Origin: Candidatus Sericytochromatia bacterium S15B-MN24 CBMW_12
Lineage (GTDB): Bacteria > Cyanobacteriota > Sericytochromatia > S15B-MN24 > UBA4093
Reading direction: 5' to 3'
DNA: 64,000 bases
NCBI GenBank assembly: GCA_002083825.1
Contig: DAZV01000026.1
Span: forward strand, 509,185 to 573,184
The notes beneath the pieces were generated by a model. The model was not told the DNA's origin. It saw only the letters and a list, made by a program, of their open reading frames with translations, and made no database searches. Shown one piece after another: positions 42,445 to 52,166 of this stretch (position 1 is the first letter of the stretch; each line of letters begins with the position of its first letter). A program made the translations under genes and the position numbers.

Positions 42445-43680
42445 CTACATGCCGATCCGCCCCGCGCGCGGGGTGAAGAAGATGCCGCTGGGCTTTCGCG
42501 AGGGAAGCTCTCCGATCTTCGATAGCGCTTCGGTGTCGTAGATGTCGATTCGGTCCGCGTCGCGAACCGAGATCCAGGCATGCTCGCCGCGGGGAGTGAA
42601 CTCCATGTGAAGCACGCCGGCGCCGGGCGTGAAGGTCTTGACGATCCGGCGGCTAGGGATGTCGATCACCTGGACCGTGTCGTTATGGGGCGGGGCGAAG
42701 TTCACCCAGACCTGTCGGGCGTCGGGGCGGGCCACGACGAAGACCGGTTGGCCGTGAACAGGGATGCGGGCGGCTTCCTTCCATGTCTTCTGGTCGACGA
42801 TCAGTACCTCATGGCGGCCCACAGCCGGCACGAAAGCCTCTGATCCGCTGATGGCCCAGCCTTCGAGGTGGGGCATCTTGTAGACGGGCATTTGCTTGCC
42901 GTTTCGACCATACTTGTCCAGGACGCGCCGGACACCGCGGTCGGGGTTCCAGGTATCGAGCAAGGCGATGCCGTCTTCGCCGAAGAGTCCCGCTCCGTAG
43001 TAGCGGCCGTCCGCCGAGATGAAGGCGTCGTAGGGTTCGCGTCCGACGGCTGGAAACTTCGTGAGTTTCGGGGTCCGGCGGTCCTTGAGATCGAGCAGCC
43101 AGATCTCGCCGGCCTCGAAGAGGCTGTAGGCGAAGCGGTTACCGGGCAAGTCGACGAGGCCGATGACCTTGGATAGCCGGCCGTCCTCCGAGCGAGCGGG
43201 CAGATCGTGCAGGAGGTCGAGCGTTTCGGAATCGAAGACCTTCACGCCGCCCGGGGAGTAGTTGGAGACGGCGATGGTGCGGCCGTCCTGGGAGATGGCT
43301 CCTCCGATGGCGTTTCCGGCCTGAATGATGCGCTTGACGATCCGCATGCCCAGGAGATCCACCTTGGTGAGGCCGCCGTCGCGCCCGAAGACGTAGGCGT
43401 AGCGGCCGTCGCGCGAGAAGACCAGGGATGCATGGGAAAGGTCGCCCAGGCCCTCGATTCGGCCGAGTTGAGTCCTTCCGGTCGTTTCGACGACCTGGAC
43501 CGATCCGCGGGCGCGTTCGACGATCACTCCGAGATCGCCGGTGCCGCGACTTTCGGCGTCGCGAACGACAGCGGCGCAACTGGTGAGAAGCAGCGCCGCG
43601 GCCAGAACCGAAGAAACGGCCAGAACCGAAGAAGAGAAAAGAACCGGCGAAGCGGCGTGCAGCAGGCTAGTGCGTTTCAT
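42445..43680 (-). CDS. nirF: NirF, heme d1 biosynthesis lipoprotein
   Basis: A protein of 411 residues. It has a signal peptide with lipobox LLLTSC (Cys 35), then a d1-binding beta propeller related to NirS but without a c-type heme, ending RKPSGIFFTPRAGRIGM. NirF acts in the periplasm late in d1 synthesis. The signal region contains a duplicated SSVLA segment caused by a short DNA repeat. The start overlaps nirC by 14 bases. Confidence 0.92.
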   Translation of the reverse strand: MKRTSLLHAASPVLFSSSVLAVSSVLAAALLLTSCAAVVRDAESRGTGDLGVIVERARGSVQVVETTGRTQLGRIEGLGDLSHASLVFSRDGRYAYVFGRDGGLTKVDLLGMRIVKRIIQAGNAIGGAISQDGRTIAVSNYSPGGVKVFDSETLDLLHDLPARSEDGRLSKVIGLVDLPGNRFAYSLFEAGEIWLLDLKDRRTPKLTKFPAVGREPYDAFISADGRYYGAGLFGEDGIALLDTWNPDRGVRRVLDKYGRNGKQMPVYKMPHLEGWAISGSEAFVPAVGRHEVLIVDQKTWKEAARIPVHGQPVFVVARPDARQVWVNFAPPHNDTVQVIDIPSRRIVKTFTPGAGVLHMEFTPRGEHAWISVRDADRIDIYDTEALSKIGELPSRKPSGIFFTPRAGRIGM

Positions 43681-43990
43681 TCGGGAGTCCTTTCAGCAGC
43701 GCTTCGCCGATCCAGCGGGCCTCGTTTTCGGTGAGCAGGGGGCGCCACGGCGGCATGGCGGTATCGGGGACGCCGTCGAGGATGATGTTCGCGAGGCCTT
43801 CGGCCGTACGGTTCGAGAGGGCTTTCGGCGTGAGGGCTGGCCCCAGGCCGCCTTTCATGGTGAGCCCGTGGCAAGAGCCGCAGTCCTGGCGGACCATGTA
43901 GACAAGTTCCTGCTGGCGCTCGTGGCCGAGCGTCTGGGCCATGGCGGCGGGAGCCGCGAGCAGGGTCAGCATGGCCAGCGTCCTAAGCAA
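43667..43990 (-). CDS. nirC: NirC, small periplasmic cytochrome c
   Basis: A protein of 107 residues with a signal peptide (residues 1-18), one heme site C-G-S-C-H in VRQDCGSCHGLTMKGGLGPAL, and a candidate axial Met in PDTAMPPW. NirC is an electron carrier linked to NirS and d1 maturation. It overlaps nirE by 8 bases and nirF by 14, so it is embedded in the operon. Confidence 0.88.
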   Translation of the reverse strand: MLRTLAMLTLLAAPAAMAQTLGHERQQELVYMVRQDCGSCHGLTMKGGLGPALTPKALSNRTAEGLANIILDGVPDTAMPPWRPLLTENEARWIGEALLKGLPNETH

Positions 43991-44750
43991 GGACCTTGGT
44001 CTCCACGGGGGCGGCTCCCAGTTGGCGGGCGAGGTTCGCGACCTTGCCGACGATGATCAGCGTGGGGGGCTTGAAGCCGTTGAGGGCTAGCGCTTCGGGG
44101 AGCTCGGCGAGGGTGGTGAGCATCGTCCGTTGATTCGGCAAGGTGCCGTTCGAGATGGCGGCTGTGGGCGTATCGCCTGATAGCCCTGCGGCGATCAGTT
44201 CTCGGCTGAATACCTCGGCGTTGGTGGCGCCCATGTAGATGACCAGGGTGGTGTCGGGATCGGCTAGGGAGGGCCAATTGAGATCGAGGTCGTCGCCGGC
44301 GCGGCAGTGCCCGGTGACGAACCGGACGCCGTGGGCGAGCCCGCGATGGGTGAGAGGAATACCTGCGCTGGCCCCGCAGCCGGCGGCCGAGGTGATGCCC
44401 GGGACGGCCTCGAAGCCGATGCCGTGGGCGAGCAGGTGGAGGGCTTCCTCGGAGCCTCGGCCGAAGATGTAGGGATCGCCGCCCTTGAGGCGCACGACGC
44501 GGCGTCCGCTCTGAGCCAACGTGACGAGGAGCGCGTTGATGGATTCCTGAGGCAAGGAGTGCTGTCCGCTCGCTTTTCCGACGAAGATGCGTTCGGTGCT
44601 CGGGGGTACGAGGTCGAGGATGCCGGCGCTGACGAGTCGGTCGTAGACCAGGACGTCGGCCTGTTGAATCAGGCGCAGGGCCTTCAGGGTCAATAGTTCG
44701 GGGTCTCCGGGGCCCGCCCCGACCAGGTGTACGAATCCGTTTTCTTTCAC
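43983..44750 (-). CDS. nirE: NirE, S-adenosylmethionine:uroporphyrinogen III methyltransferase
   Basis: A protein of 255 residues with the SUMT signatures VHLVGAGPGDPELLTLKAL, VLVYDRLVS, LKGGDPYIFGRGSEEA and VPGITSAAG. It converts uroporphyrinogen III to precorrin-2, the branch point toward siroheme and heme d1. GTG 44750 is chosen because AGGGAGGG lies just upstream. It is the first gene of the long d1 operon and has its own copy of the recurrent motif, separate from nirS. Confidence 0.9.
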   Translation of the reverse strand: MKENGFVHLVGAGPGDPELLTLKALRLIQQADVLVYDRLVSAGILDLVPPSTERIFVGKASGQHSLPQESINALLVTLAQSGRRVVRLKGGDPYIFGRGSEEALHLLAHGIGFEAVPGITSAAGCGASAGIPLTHRGLAHGVRFVTGHCRAGDDLDLNWPSLADPDTTLVIYMGATNAEVFSRELIAAGLSGDTPTAAISNGTLPNQRTMLTTLAELPEALALNGFKPPTLIIVGKVANLARQLGAAPVETKVLA

Positions 44751-44801
44751 TGCATCCCTCCCTCTGGGCGACGTCCTCATGGTCGTTTACATGCCGCAAC
44801 C

Positions 44802-44822
44802 CGTCATCCGCACAAATTACGC
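44802..44822 (-). promoter_or_regulatory. Copy of recurrent motif upstream of nirE
   Basis: Toward nirE the strand begins GCGTAATTTGTGCGGATGAC. It differs from the nirS copy at only two positions. It lies between the nirS terminator and the nirE start. Confidence 0.65.
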
Positions 44823-44844
44823 AGAATCGGACGCAAACGAAGAA

Positions 44845-44868
44845 AGGCAGGGGGTTTCCCCCCTGCCT
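44845..44868 (-). terminator. Rho-independent terminator after nirS
   Basis: On the minus strand AGGCAGGGGG pairs with CCCCCTGCCT around a four-base loop, followed by the T-rich TTTCTTCGTTTG. nirS is therefore probably transcribed alone. Confidence 0.85.
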
Positions 44869-44880
44869 CTATGCGTCCGA

Positions 44881-46642
<1,762 letters not shown>

Positions 46643-46680
46643 TAGCGAAACACGGCTGTTCACAAGCCTTAACATCCGCT

Positions 46681-46701
46681 CAGTAGTTTTTTCCGATCAT
46701 G
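46681..46701 (+). promoter_or_regulatory. Copy of recurrent motif upstream of ccoN
   Basis: CAGTAGTTTTTTCCGATCAT points toward ccoN, 150 bases before its ATG. GTAGTTT and CSGAT are conserved at the usual spacing; the flanks differ. Confidence 0.5.
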
Positions 46702-46850
46702 GGTTAAGATGAAGGGGGTAGCATGAGGTGGCTCATAGTGTGCCTCACGGACAATTCGCTAAGCTCAAGGGTTGCTTCGCGATAGGCGCCCTGTCCCGGG
46801 TTGGCCTCAAACCGCCCAGTACCAGTATCACCGTCTCTTTCGGAGGATGT

Positions 46851-48296
46851 ATGCAAGTCGAAACCCAAGCGACGACGCCGGCAGTCCCCGACTACGACGA
46901 GGAGATCGTCAAGAAATTTTCGATCGCCGCGCTCGTTTTCGGGATCACCGGCATGTTCATCGGCGTCTGGATTGCCGCCCAGCTCGCTTTTCCTGCCCTG
47001 AATTTCAACATTCCCGAGCTCTCGTTCGGGCGCCTCCGGCCGCTTCATACCAACGCGGTCATCTTCGCTTTCGGCGGCAACATGCTGTTCGCCGCGGGCT
47101 ACTATATCGTGCAACGCACGTGTCAGACCCGCCTCTGGAACGACGCCCTCTCGAACTTCACGTTCTGGGGTTGGCAGGCGGTCATCGTCGGGGCGGTGAT
47201 CACCCTGCCCATGGGCCTGACCAGCACGCACGAGTATGCCGAATTGTTCTGGCCTCTCGACATCCTGCTCGCCCTCGTCTGGGTGGCCTACGGGATCAAC
47301 TTCTTCGGAACCCTCGCCACGCGCAAGGTCTCCCATATCTACGTGGCCAACTGGTTCACCGCGGCCCTCATCATCACCGTGACCCTGCTGCACGTCTTCC
47401 GCAGCCTCCAGATTCCCTACTCCTGGACCCATTCCATCCCCATCTACTCGGGGGTGCAGGATGCCATGGTCCAGTGGTGGTACGGCCACAACGCGGTGGG
47501 CTTCTTCCTGACCGCGGGCTTCTTGGCGCTCATGTACTACTTCCTCCCCAAACAGGCGAATCTCCCGGTCTACTCCTATCGACTCTCGATCATTCACTTC
47601 TGGGGCCTGATCTTCATCTACGTCTGGGCCGGGCCTCACCACCTGCTCTACACGTCCCTGCCGGAGTGGACCCAGACAGTCGGCATGGTCTTCTCGATCG
47701 TGCTCTGGGTGCCGTCCTGGGGCGGGATGTTCAACGGTCTCATGACCCTGAAGGGCGCCTGGCACAAGCTTCGCACCGATCCTATCATCAAGTTCATGAT
47801 CGTCGCGGTCACCTTCTACGGCATGTCGACCTTCGAGGGGCCCATGCTCGCGATCCGCTACGTCCACCAGCTCTCTCACTACACCGACTGGATCATCGGT
47901 CACGTCCACTCGGGCGCCCTCGGCTGGGTCGCCATGATCTCGATCGGCTCGCTCTATTACCTCTTCCCCCGCCTCTTCAAGAAGGACGGACTCTACAGCC
48001 TGAAACTCGTCAACGTTCACTTCTGGCTTCACACCTTGGGCCTGGTCCTCTACATCGCCGCGATGTGGGTCTCGGGCATCACCCAGGGCCTCATGTGGCG
48101 CGCGGTGAACGCCGACGGTTCGCTCACCTACTCCTTCGCCGAGTCGGTGGCGGCGATGATGCCCTACTACACCATCCGCATGACCGGCGGCATCATGATT
48201 CTCTCCGGCATGTGCCTCATGGCCTACAACGTCTACCGGACCGCCACGGCTCCGAGCGGGCAGCCCAAGCTCGAGCCCAAGCTCGCGGCGCAGTAA
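46851..48296 (+). CDS. ccoN: cbb3-type cytochrome c oxidase subunit I
   Basis: A protein of 481 residues with 12 helices. Ligands visible: [14 protein letters not shown] (helix II His, heme b), [16 protein letters not shown] (Cu site His and following Tyr region), [12 protein letters not shown] (Cu-ligand His pair) and [13 protein letters not shown] (helix X His pair). It is the catalytic subunit of the high-affinity, proton-pumping cbb3 oxidase. ATG 46851 follows GGAGG; an upstream in-frame ATG lacks a site. It is first in a nine-gene cco cluster. Confidence 0.95.
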   Translation: MQVETQATTPAVPDYDEEIVKKFSIAALVFGITGMFIGVWIAAQLAFPALNFNIPELSFGRLRPLHTNAVIFAFGGNMLFAAGYYIVQRTCQTRLWNDALSNFTFWGWQAVIVGAVITLPMGLTSTHEYAELFWPLDILLALVWVAYGINFFGTLATRKVSHIYVANWFTAALIITVTLLHVFRSLQIPYSWTHSIPIYSGVQDAMVQWWYGHNAVGFFLTAGFLALMYYFLPKQANLPVYSYRLSIIHFWGLIFIYVWAGPHHLLYTSLPEWTQTVGMVFSIVLWVPSWGGMFNGLMTLKGAWHKLRTDPIIKFMIVAVTFYGMSTFEGPMLAIRYVHQLSHYTDWIIGHVHSGALGWVAMISIGSLYYLFPRLFKKDGLYSLKLVNVHFWLHTLGLVLYIAAMWVSGITQGLMWRAVNADGSLTYSFAESVAAMMPYYTIRMTGGIMILSGMCLMAYNVYRTATAPSGQPKLEPKLAAQ

Positions 48297-48308
48297 GGAA
48301 GGTCGGTC

Positions 48309-48911
48309 ATGAAACACGATACGCTCGAAAAGAACAGCTTCCTGTTCGGGATCTTCATCACCGTCGTGGTCTCCATCGGCGGCCTCGTCGAAATCGTCCC
48401 CCTGTACTTCCTCAAGGACACGGTACCGCCGCTCGAAGGCGTCAAACCCTACGAACCCCTCGCGCTCAAGGGCAAGGACATCTTCATGCGCGAGGGCTGC
48501 GTCTCCTGCCATTCCCAGCAGCTGAGGCCCTTCCGTGCGGAGACCGAGCGCTACGGCGACTACTCCAAGCCCGCCGAGTCGATGTACGATTTCCCGCACC
48601 TCTGGGGCTCCAAGCGCACCGGCCCGGATCTCGCCCGCGTCGGCGGCAAGTACCCCGATTCCTGGCATGTCCAGCACATGCGCGATCCCCAGAGCATGGT
48701 CCCGGTATCCGTCATGCCGAAGTACCCCTGGCTCGAGAAGCGAGCGCTCGACGGATCCGACGTACAGGCCCAGATGCGCGCCCTGCAACGGGTCGGTGTT
48801 CCGTACTCGCAGGCGGAAGTCGACGGCGCTCCGGCCCGGGTCGCCGGCAAGACCGAGTTGGACGCCCTGATCGCCTACCTGCAAGGGCTCGGCACCGCCG
48901 TGAAGGAGTAA
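48309..48911 (+). CDS. ccoO: cbb3 oxidase subunit II, monoheme cytochrome c
   Basis: A protein of 200 residues with an N-terminal membrane helix (about 13-35) and heme site CVSCHSQQLRPF. The family block GSKRTGPDLARVGGKYPDSWHVQHMRDP follows, with the axial Met in VSVMPKYPWL. It carries electrons from CcoP or soluble cytochromes to CcoN. Confidence 0.95.
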   Translation: MKHDTLEKNSFLFGIFITVVVSIGGLVEIVPLYFLKDTVPPLEGVKPYEPLALKGKDIFMREGCVSCHSQQLRPFRAETERYGDYSKPAESMYDFPHLWGSKRTGPDLARVGGKYPDSWHVQHMRDPQSMVPVSVMPKYPWLEKRALDGSDVQAQMRALQRVGVPYSQAEVDGAPARVAGKTELDALIAYLQGLGTAVKE

Positions 48912-48914
48912 GCC

Positions 48915-49061
48915 ATGGACTTCGAGGCCTTCGTCGTCACGACCAAGATCTTCGCCCTGCTGCTCTTCGTCGTCATCTTCTCGGGGGCCTGCGTCTGGGC
49001 CTTCTCCGGGAAAAAGTCCGAGTTCGATCGTTTTAGCCACATCCCCTTCCAGGAAGATTAA
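48915..49061 (+). CDS. ccoQ: Small cbb3 subunit CcoQ
   Basis: A protein of 48 residues with one membrane helix (KIFALLLFVVIFSGACVWAF) followed by a short polar tail (GKKSEFDRFSHIPFQED). It starts 3 bases after ccoO and ends 11 bases before ccoP. CcoQ stabilises the oxidase. The assignment rests on position, length and topology. Confidence 0.85.
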   Translation: MDFEAFVVTTKIFALLLFVVIFSGACVWAFSGKKSEFDRFSHIPFQED

Positions 49062-49072
49062 GGGAGCGCCAC

Positions 49073-49579
49073 ATGTCCGAAGAACGCGAAATGCACGTCT
49101 TCGATGGAATCGAAGAACACGACAACCCCCCGCCGACCTGGTTCAATCTGCTCTTCATCGGCACCATCGTCTGGGGAATCGGCTACCTCATCCTGATGCC
49201 CGGCATCGGCCCCGGCCTCCTGGGCTGGAGCCAGAACAAGCAATACGACGCCGAGGTGGCGTCGGCCAAGGAACGCTTCGCCAAGGCGGCTCCTGCCACG
49301 ATCGACCTGGCTGCGGCCATGAACGATCCGCTCGTCGTCGCGGACGGCAAGAAGATCTTCGCCTCCAGTTGCGCGGCCTGTCATGGCCCCGAGGCCAAGG
49401 GCGCGATCGGTCCGAACCTGACCGATGCCGAGTGGCTCTACGGCGGGACTGCCGAGGAGATCGTCCACACGGTCACCAAGGGAGCCCCCAAGGGCATGCC
49501 TGCCTGGGAATCCCAACTGGGCGCGGCCAACATCACCAAGGTGGCGGCCTTCGTTCACAGCCTCGGAGGAGGCCTCTAA
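49073..49579 (+). CDS. ccoP: cbb3 oxidase subunit III, short monoheme CcoP
   Basis: A protein of 168 residues. The N-terminal DGIEEHDNPPPTWF followed by a membrane helix (LLFIGTIVWGIGYLIL) is diagnostic of CcoP. Only one heme site is present (C100-A-A-C103-H104, with Met in PKGMPAW). Typical CcoP is about 300 residues with two hemes; the second cytochrome domain is absent, and the next gene starts immediately, so this is not a frameshift. Confidence 0.9.
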   Translation: MSEEREMHVFDGIEEHDNPPPTWFNLLFIGTIVWGIGYLILMPGIGPGLLGWSQNKQYDAEVASAKERFAKAAPATIDLAAAMNDPLVVADGKKIFASSCAACHGPEAKGAIGPNLTDAEWLYGGTAEEIVHTVTKGAPKGMPAWESQLGAANITKVAAFVHSLGGGL

Positions 49580-50278
49580 ATGGTTGACCTGGCCGTCGTC
49601 TTCGCCACGGGCTTCCTCGGAAGCGCTCACTGCGTGGGGATGTGCGGTCCTCTGGTCGCCTCCTGCGCACGCGCCGGAGGCCTCCAGGGTTCGCTCGGGC
49701 GCCAGGGGATCTTCCACGCCGGAAGACTCACCGGCTACGCCGGCCTCGGCGCCCTGGCGGGTCTTCTCGGTTCCCTGTTTCGCATGGAGGGCCCCTGGGC
49801 CCTCGTCTCCGCTCTCGCGGGCATCCTCGCCGGTCTCGTGATGATCGGCCTCGCCTTGGAACAGCTCAACATCCTTCCGAAGCTCGGCCTGCGCCCGCCC
49901 ACGCTTCCCATCGCCAAGCTCCTCGCCAATCCTCGCCCCTGGGCCGCCTTCCCCGTGGGACTCGCCCTCGGTCTCATGCCCTGCGGCATGCTCTATGCCG
50001 TGGTGACCTACGCCGCGGCGACCGGATCACCCGCCAAGGGCGCTCTCGTCATGGCCATGTTCTGGCTTGGAAACCTCTTGCCGCTCTTGGCCTTCGGACT
50101 GGCATCCCAGTTCGCCTGGGGCCGCCTGAGGGGGCATGCCGCCAAGCTCGCCGCGGTCGCCATCCTCGTTCTCGGAGTCCATACCCTCGTCGACCGAGGC
50201 ATGGCCCTAGGCTCCGCCACTTCCCCCTCGCAAGGGCATGCCTCGCACTGTCTCACGGAAGTACCTCATGATCACTGA
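49580..50278 (+). CDS. Sulfite exporter TauE/SafE-like membrane protein of the cco cluster
   Basis: A protein of 232 residues with about six helices. The N-terminal FLGSAHCVGMCGPLVAS carries two Cys spaced C-x3-C, and PVGLALGLMPCGMLYAV lies in the middle; both blocks are typical of the DsbD-like TauE/SafE group found in cbb3 clusters. The Cys and Met residues suggest thiol transfer or copper handling for oxidase assembly. A His-rich tail (HASH...HDH) may bind metal. It is fused by position between ccoP and ccoG, overlapping the latter. Confidence 0.78.
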   Translation: MVDLAVVFATGFLGSAHCVGMCGPLVASCARAGGLQGSLGRQGIFHAGRLTGYAGLGALAGLLGSLFRMEGPWALVSALAGILAGLVMIGLALEQLNILPKLGLRPPTLPIAKLLANPRPWAAFPVGLALGLMPCGMLYAVVTYAAATGSPAKGALVMAMFWLGNLLPLLAFGLASQFAWGRLRGHAAKLAAVAILVLGVHTLVDRGMALGSATSPSQGHASHCLTEVPHDH

Positions 50279-51689
50279 AGCCAAATCCGAAAGTTCCGAC
50301 TGGCGTAGCTGGTTCTTCTCCACCAGCCTCGGCATCGTCGTCAAACATACCTGGGGCAAGACCCAGAAGTTTCGCACCCTCGTCTTCGCCCTGCAATTCC
50401 TGCTCTTCTTCGGGATTCCCTGGTTGCGCTGGGGCGATCGCCAGGCCGTCCTCTTCGACATCGCCAACCGGAAGTTCCACCTCTGGGGACTCACCGTCTG
50501 GCCGCAAGAGTTTTACCTCCTCACCCTCCTGCTCATCACCTTCGCCCTCACCCTCTTCCTCGCCACCGCCGTGGTCGGTCGCCTCTTCTGCTCCGTCGGC
50601 TGCCCTCACACCGCGATGACGTCCCTCTTCATGGAGATCGAACGCCGCATCCAGGGCGATCGCATGGCCCGCCTCAAGCTCGCCAAATCCCCCTGGAACG
50701 CCGAGAAAATCACCAAGGTAGCCCTCACTCACGCCGTATACAGCCTGGCCTCCGCGCTCTTGGCCTTCACATTCGTCTCCTATTTTACCGGCAACCACCA
50801 GATCCTCTCCGGTCTCGCCACCGGCACGCTGCACCCCGCCGTCCTCGTCGGCTGGGCCATCGTCGCCGCGCTCGTCTACGGCTTTGCGGGCCACTTCCGC
50901 GAGAAGATCTGCCAGGTCGCTTGTCCCTACGGTCGCTTCCAGAGCGTCATGATCGACCCCAACTCCCTGATCGTCGCCTACGACGTCCAGCGCGGCGAGC
51001 CTCGCGGCAAGTATCGCGCCGGCCAAGATTCCATGGCCAAGGACTGCGTGGACTGCAGCATCTGCGTCCAGGTCTGCCCCGCGGGCATCGACATCCGCAA
51101 CGGCCTCCAGATGGAATGCATCGCCTGCGCCCGCTGCATCGACGCTTGCGACGACGTCATGACCAAGATCAAGCGCCCGACGGGACTCATCCGCTACGGC
51201 TCGCTCAATTCCTTCGGCGGCAAGGAAACCCGGATCATCCGCCCCCGCGTCCTCATCTACTCGGCGGTCGTCATGCTCGCCCTGGGCGGCATCGCGGGAA
51301 CCCTCGTCACCCGTCCCACCGTCACCACCGAGGTGATCCGCAACCGGTCCGCCCTCTACCGCGAGATGCCCGACGGACGAATCGCCAACGTCTACACCCT
51401 CCGCACCATCAACAAGAGCATCTCCCCCCTGGTGGTAAACTTGGAGGCTTCAGGTATCGAGCACCTCGAGATCCTCACGGGAACCAACCCCATGACCCTG
51501 AAACCCGACAGCGTCGAATCATTGACCCTCTCGGTGATTGCCCCGACCAAGGCCTGCGAGCCCGGGGTGAACCGGATCCGGATCCTGCTGCGAGACGCGA
51601 ACTCGGGCCAGCTCCGGAGCGCGGTGGACACCACCTTCATGGCGCCGGCCACGGTTCCTGATGAAAGCAAGGAGACAAAGACGCCATGA
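50268..51689 (+). CDS. ccoG: CcoG (RdxA/FixG), cbb3 assembly ferredoxin-like protein
   Basis: A protein of 473 residues with several membrane helices. Polyferredoxin motifs include GRLFCSVGCPHT, CQVACPYGRFQS and the 2x[4Fe-4S] block CVDCSICVQVCPAGIDIRNGLQMECIACARCIDACD. A C-terminal Ig-like FixG domain follows. CcoG reduces Cu(II) during cbb3 assembly in known systems. ATG 50268 follows GGAAG and overlaps the preceding stop. Confidence 0.94.
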   Translation: MITEAKSESSDWRSWFFSTSLGIVVKHTWGKTQKFRTLVFALQFLLFFGIPWLRWGDRQAVLFDIANRKFHLWGLTVWPQEFYLLTLLLITFALTLFLATAVVGRLFCSVGCPHTAMTSLFMEIERRIQGDRMARLKLAKSPWNAEKITKVALTHAVYSLASALLAFTFVSYFTGNHQILSGLATGTLHPAVLVGWAIVAALVYGFAGHFREKICQVACPYGRFQSVMIDPNSLIVAYDVQRGEPRGKYRAGQDSMAKDCVDCSICVQVCPAGIDIRNGLQMECIACARCIDACDDVMTKIKRPTGLIRYGSLNSFGGKETRIIRPRVLIYSAVVMLALGGIAGTLVTRPTVTTEVIRNRSALYREMPDGRIANVYTLRTINKSISPLVVNLEASGIEHLEILTGTNPMTLKPDSVESLTLSVIAPTKACEPGVNRIRILLRDANSGQLRSAVDTTFMAPATVPDESKETKTP

Positions 51690-52165
51690 GCGATGGAAAG
51701 CGCGTTCTCTTCGGACTGCTGGCCTTCTTCGGAGTGGTCTTCGCCGTCGACGGCTTCATGATCTACCTGGGAGCGTCCGGCCAAGACGGTCTCGTCGAGA
51801 AGAACTACTACCAGAAGGGACTTCACTACAACGACGTCGTCCAGATCAAGAAGCGACAGGCCGAAATGGGATGGACCTTCGCCCTCGCGCATCCCGACAA
51901 GGCGGGCTCGGGCTCCCTCGAATTCACGCTCAAGGACGCCCAAGGCCAACCCCTCGCAGGAAAGCGGATCGACGTCTCGCTCCGCCGACCCGCCCAGGAA
52001 GGCTACGACCAGAACCTGACGCTCCGAGAAGTGGCCCCAGGCACCTACCGGGCTGAAGTTACCCTTCCCTTGCAGGGACTCTGGGATTTCAAGGCCCAGG
52101 TCCGGGATGCCCGGAGCGATGAGGCCCAGGCGATCTTCGAGTCCCGCTTCACCGTGAGCGGCTGA
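51686..52165 (+). CDS. ccoH: CcoH/FixH assembly protein
   Basis: A protein of 159 residues with one N-terminal helix (VLFGLLAFFGVVFAVDGFMIYLGAS). FixH landmarks follow: LVEKNYYQKGLHYN, then an Ig-like domain. It interacts with the copper exporter CcoI and the oxidase subunits during maturation. It overlaps ccoG by 4 bases. Confidence 0.92.
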   Translation: MSDGKRVLFGLLAFFGVVFAVDGFMIYLGASGQDGLVEKNYYQKGLHYNDVVQIKKRQAEMGWTFALAHPDKAGSGSLEFTLKDAQGQPLAGKRIDVSLRRPAQEGYDQNLTLREVAPGTYRAEVTLPLQGLWDFKAQVRDARSDEAQAIFESRFTVSG

Positions 52166-52166
52166 C

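Noticed and set aside
49073..49579. CcoP shortened by a frameshift.
   Set aside because: The following gene begins at once with a different, complete protein, and no second heme motif is visible in any frame there.
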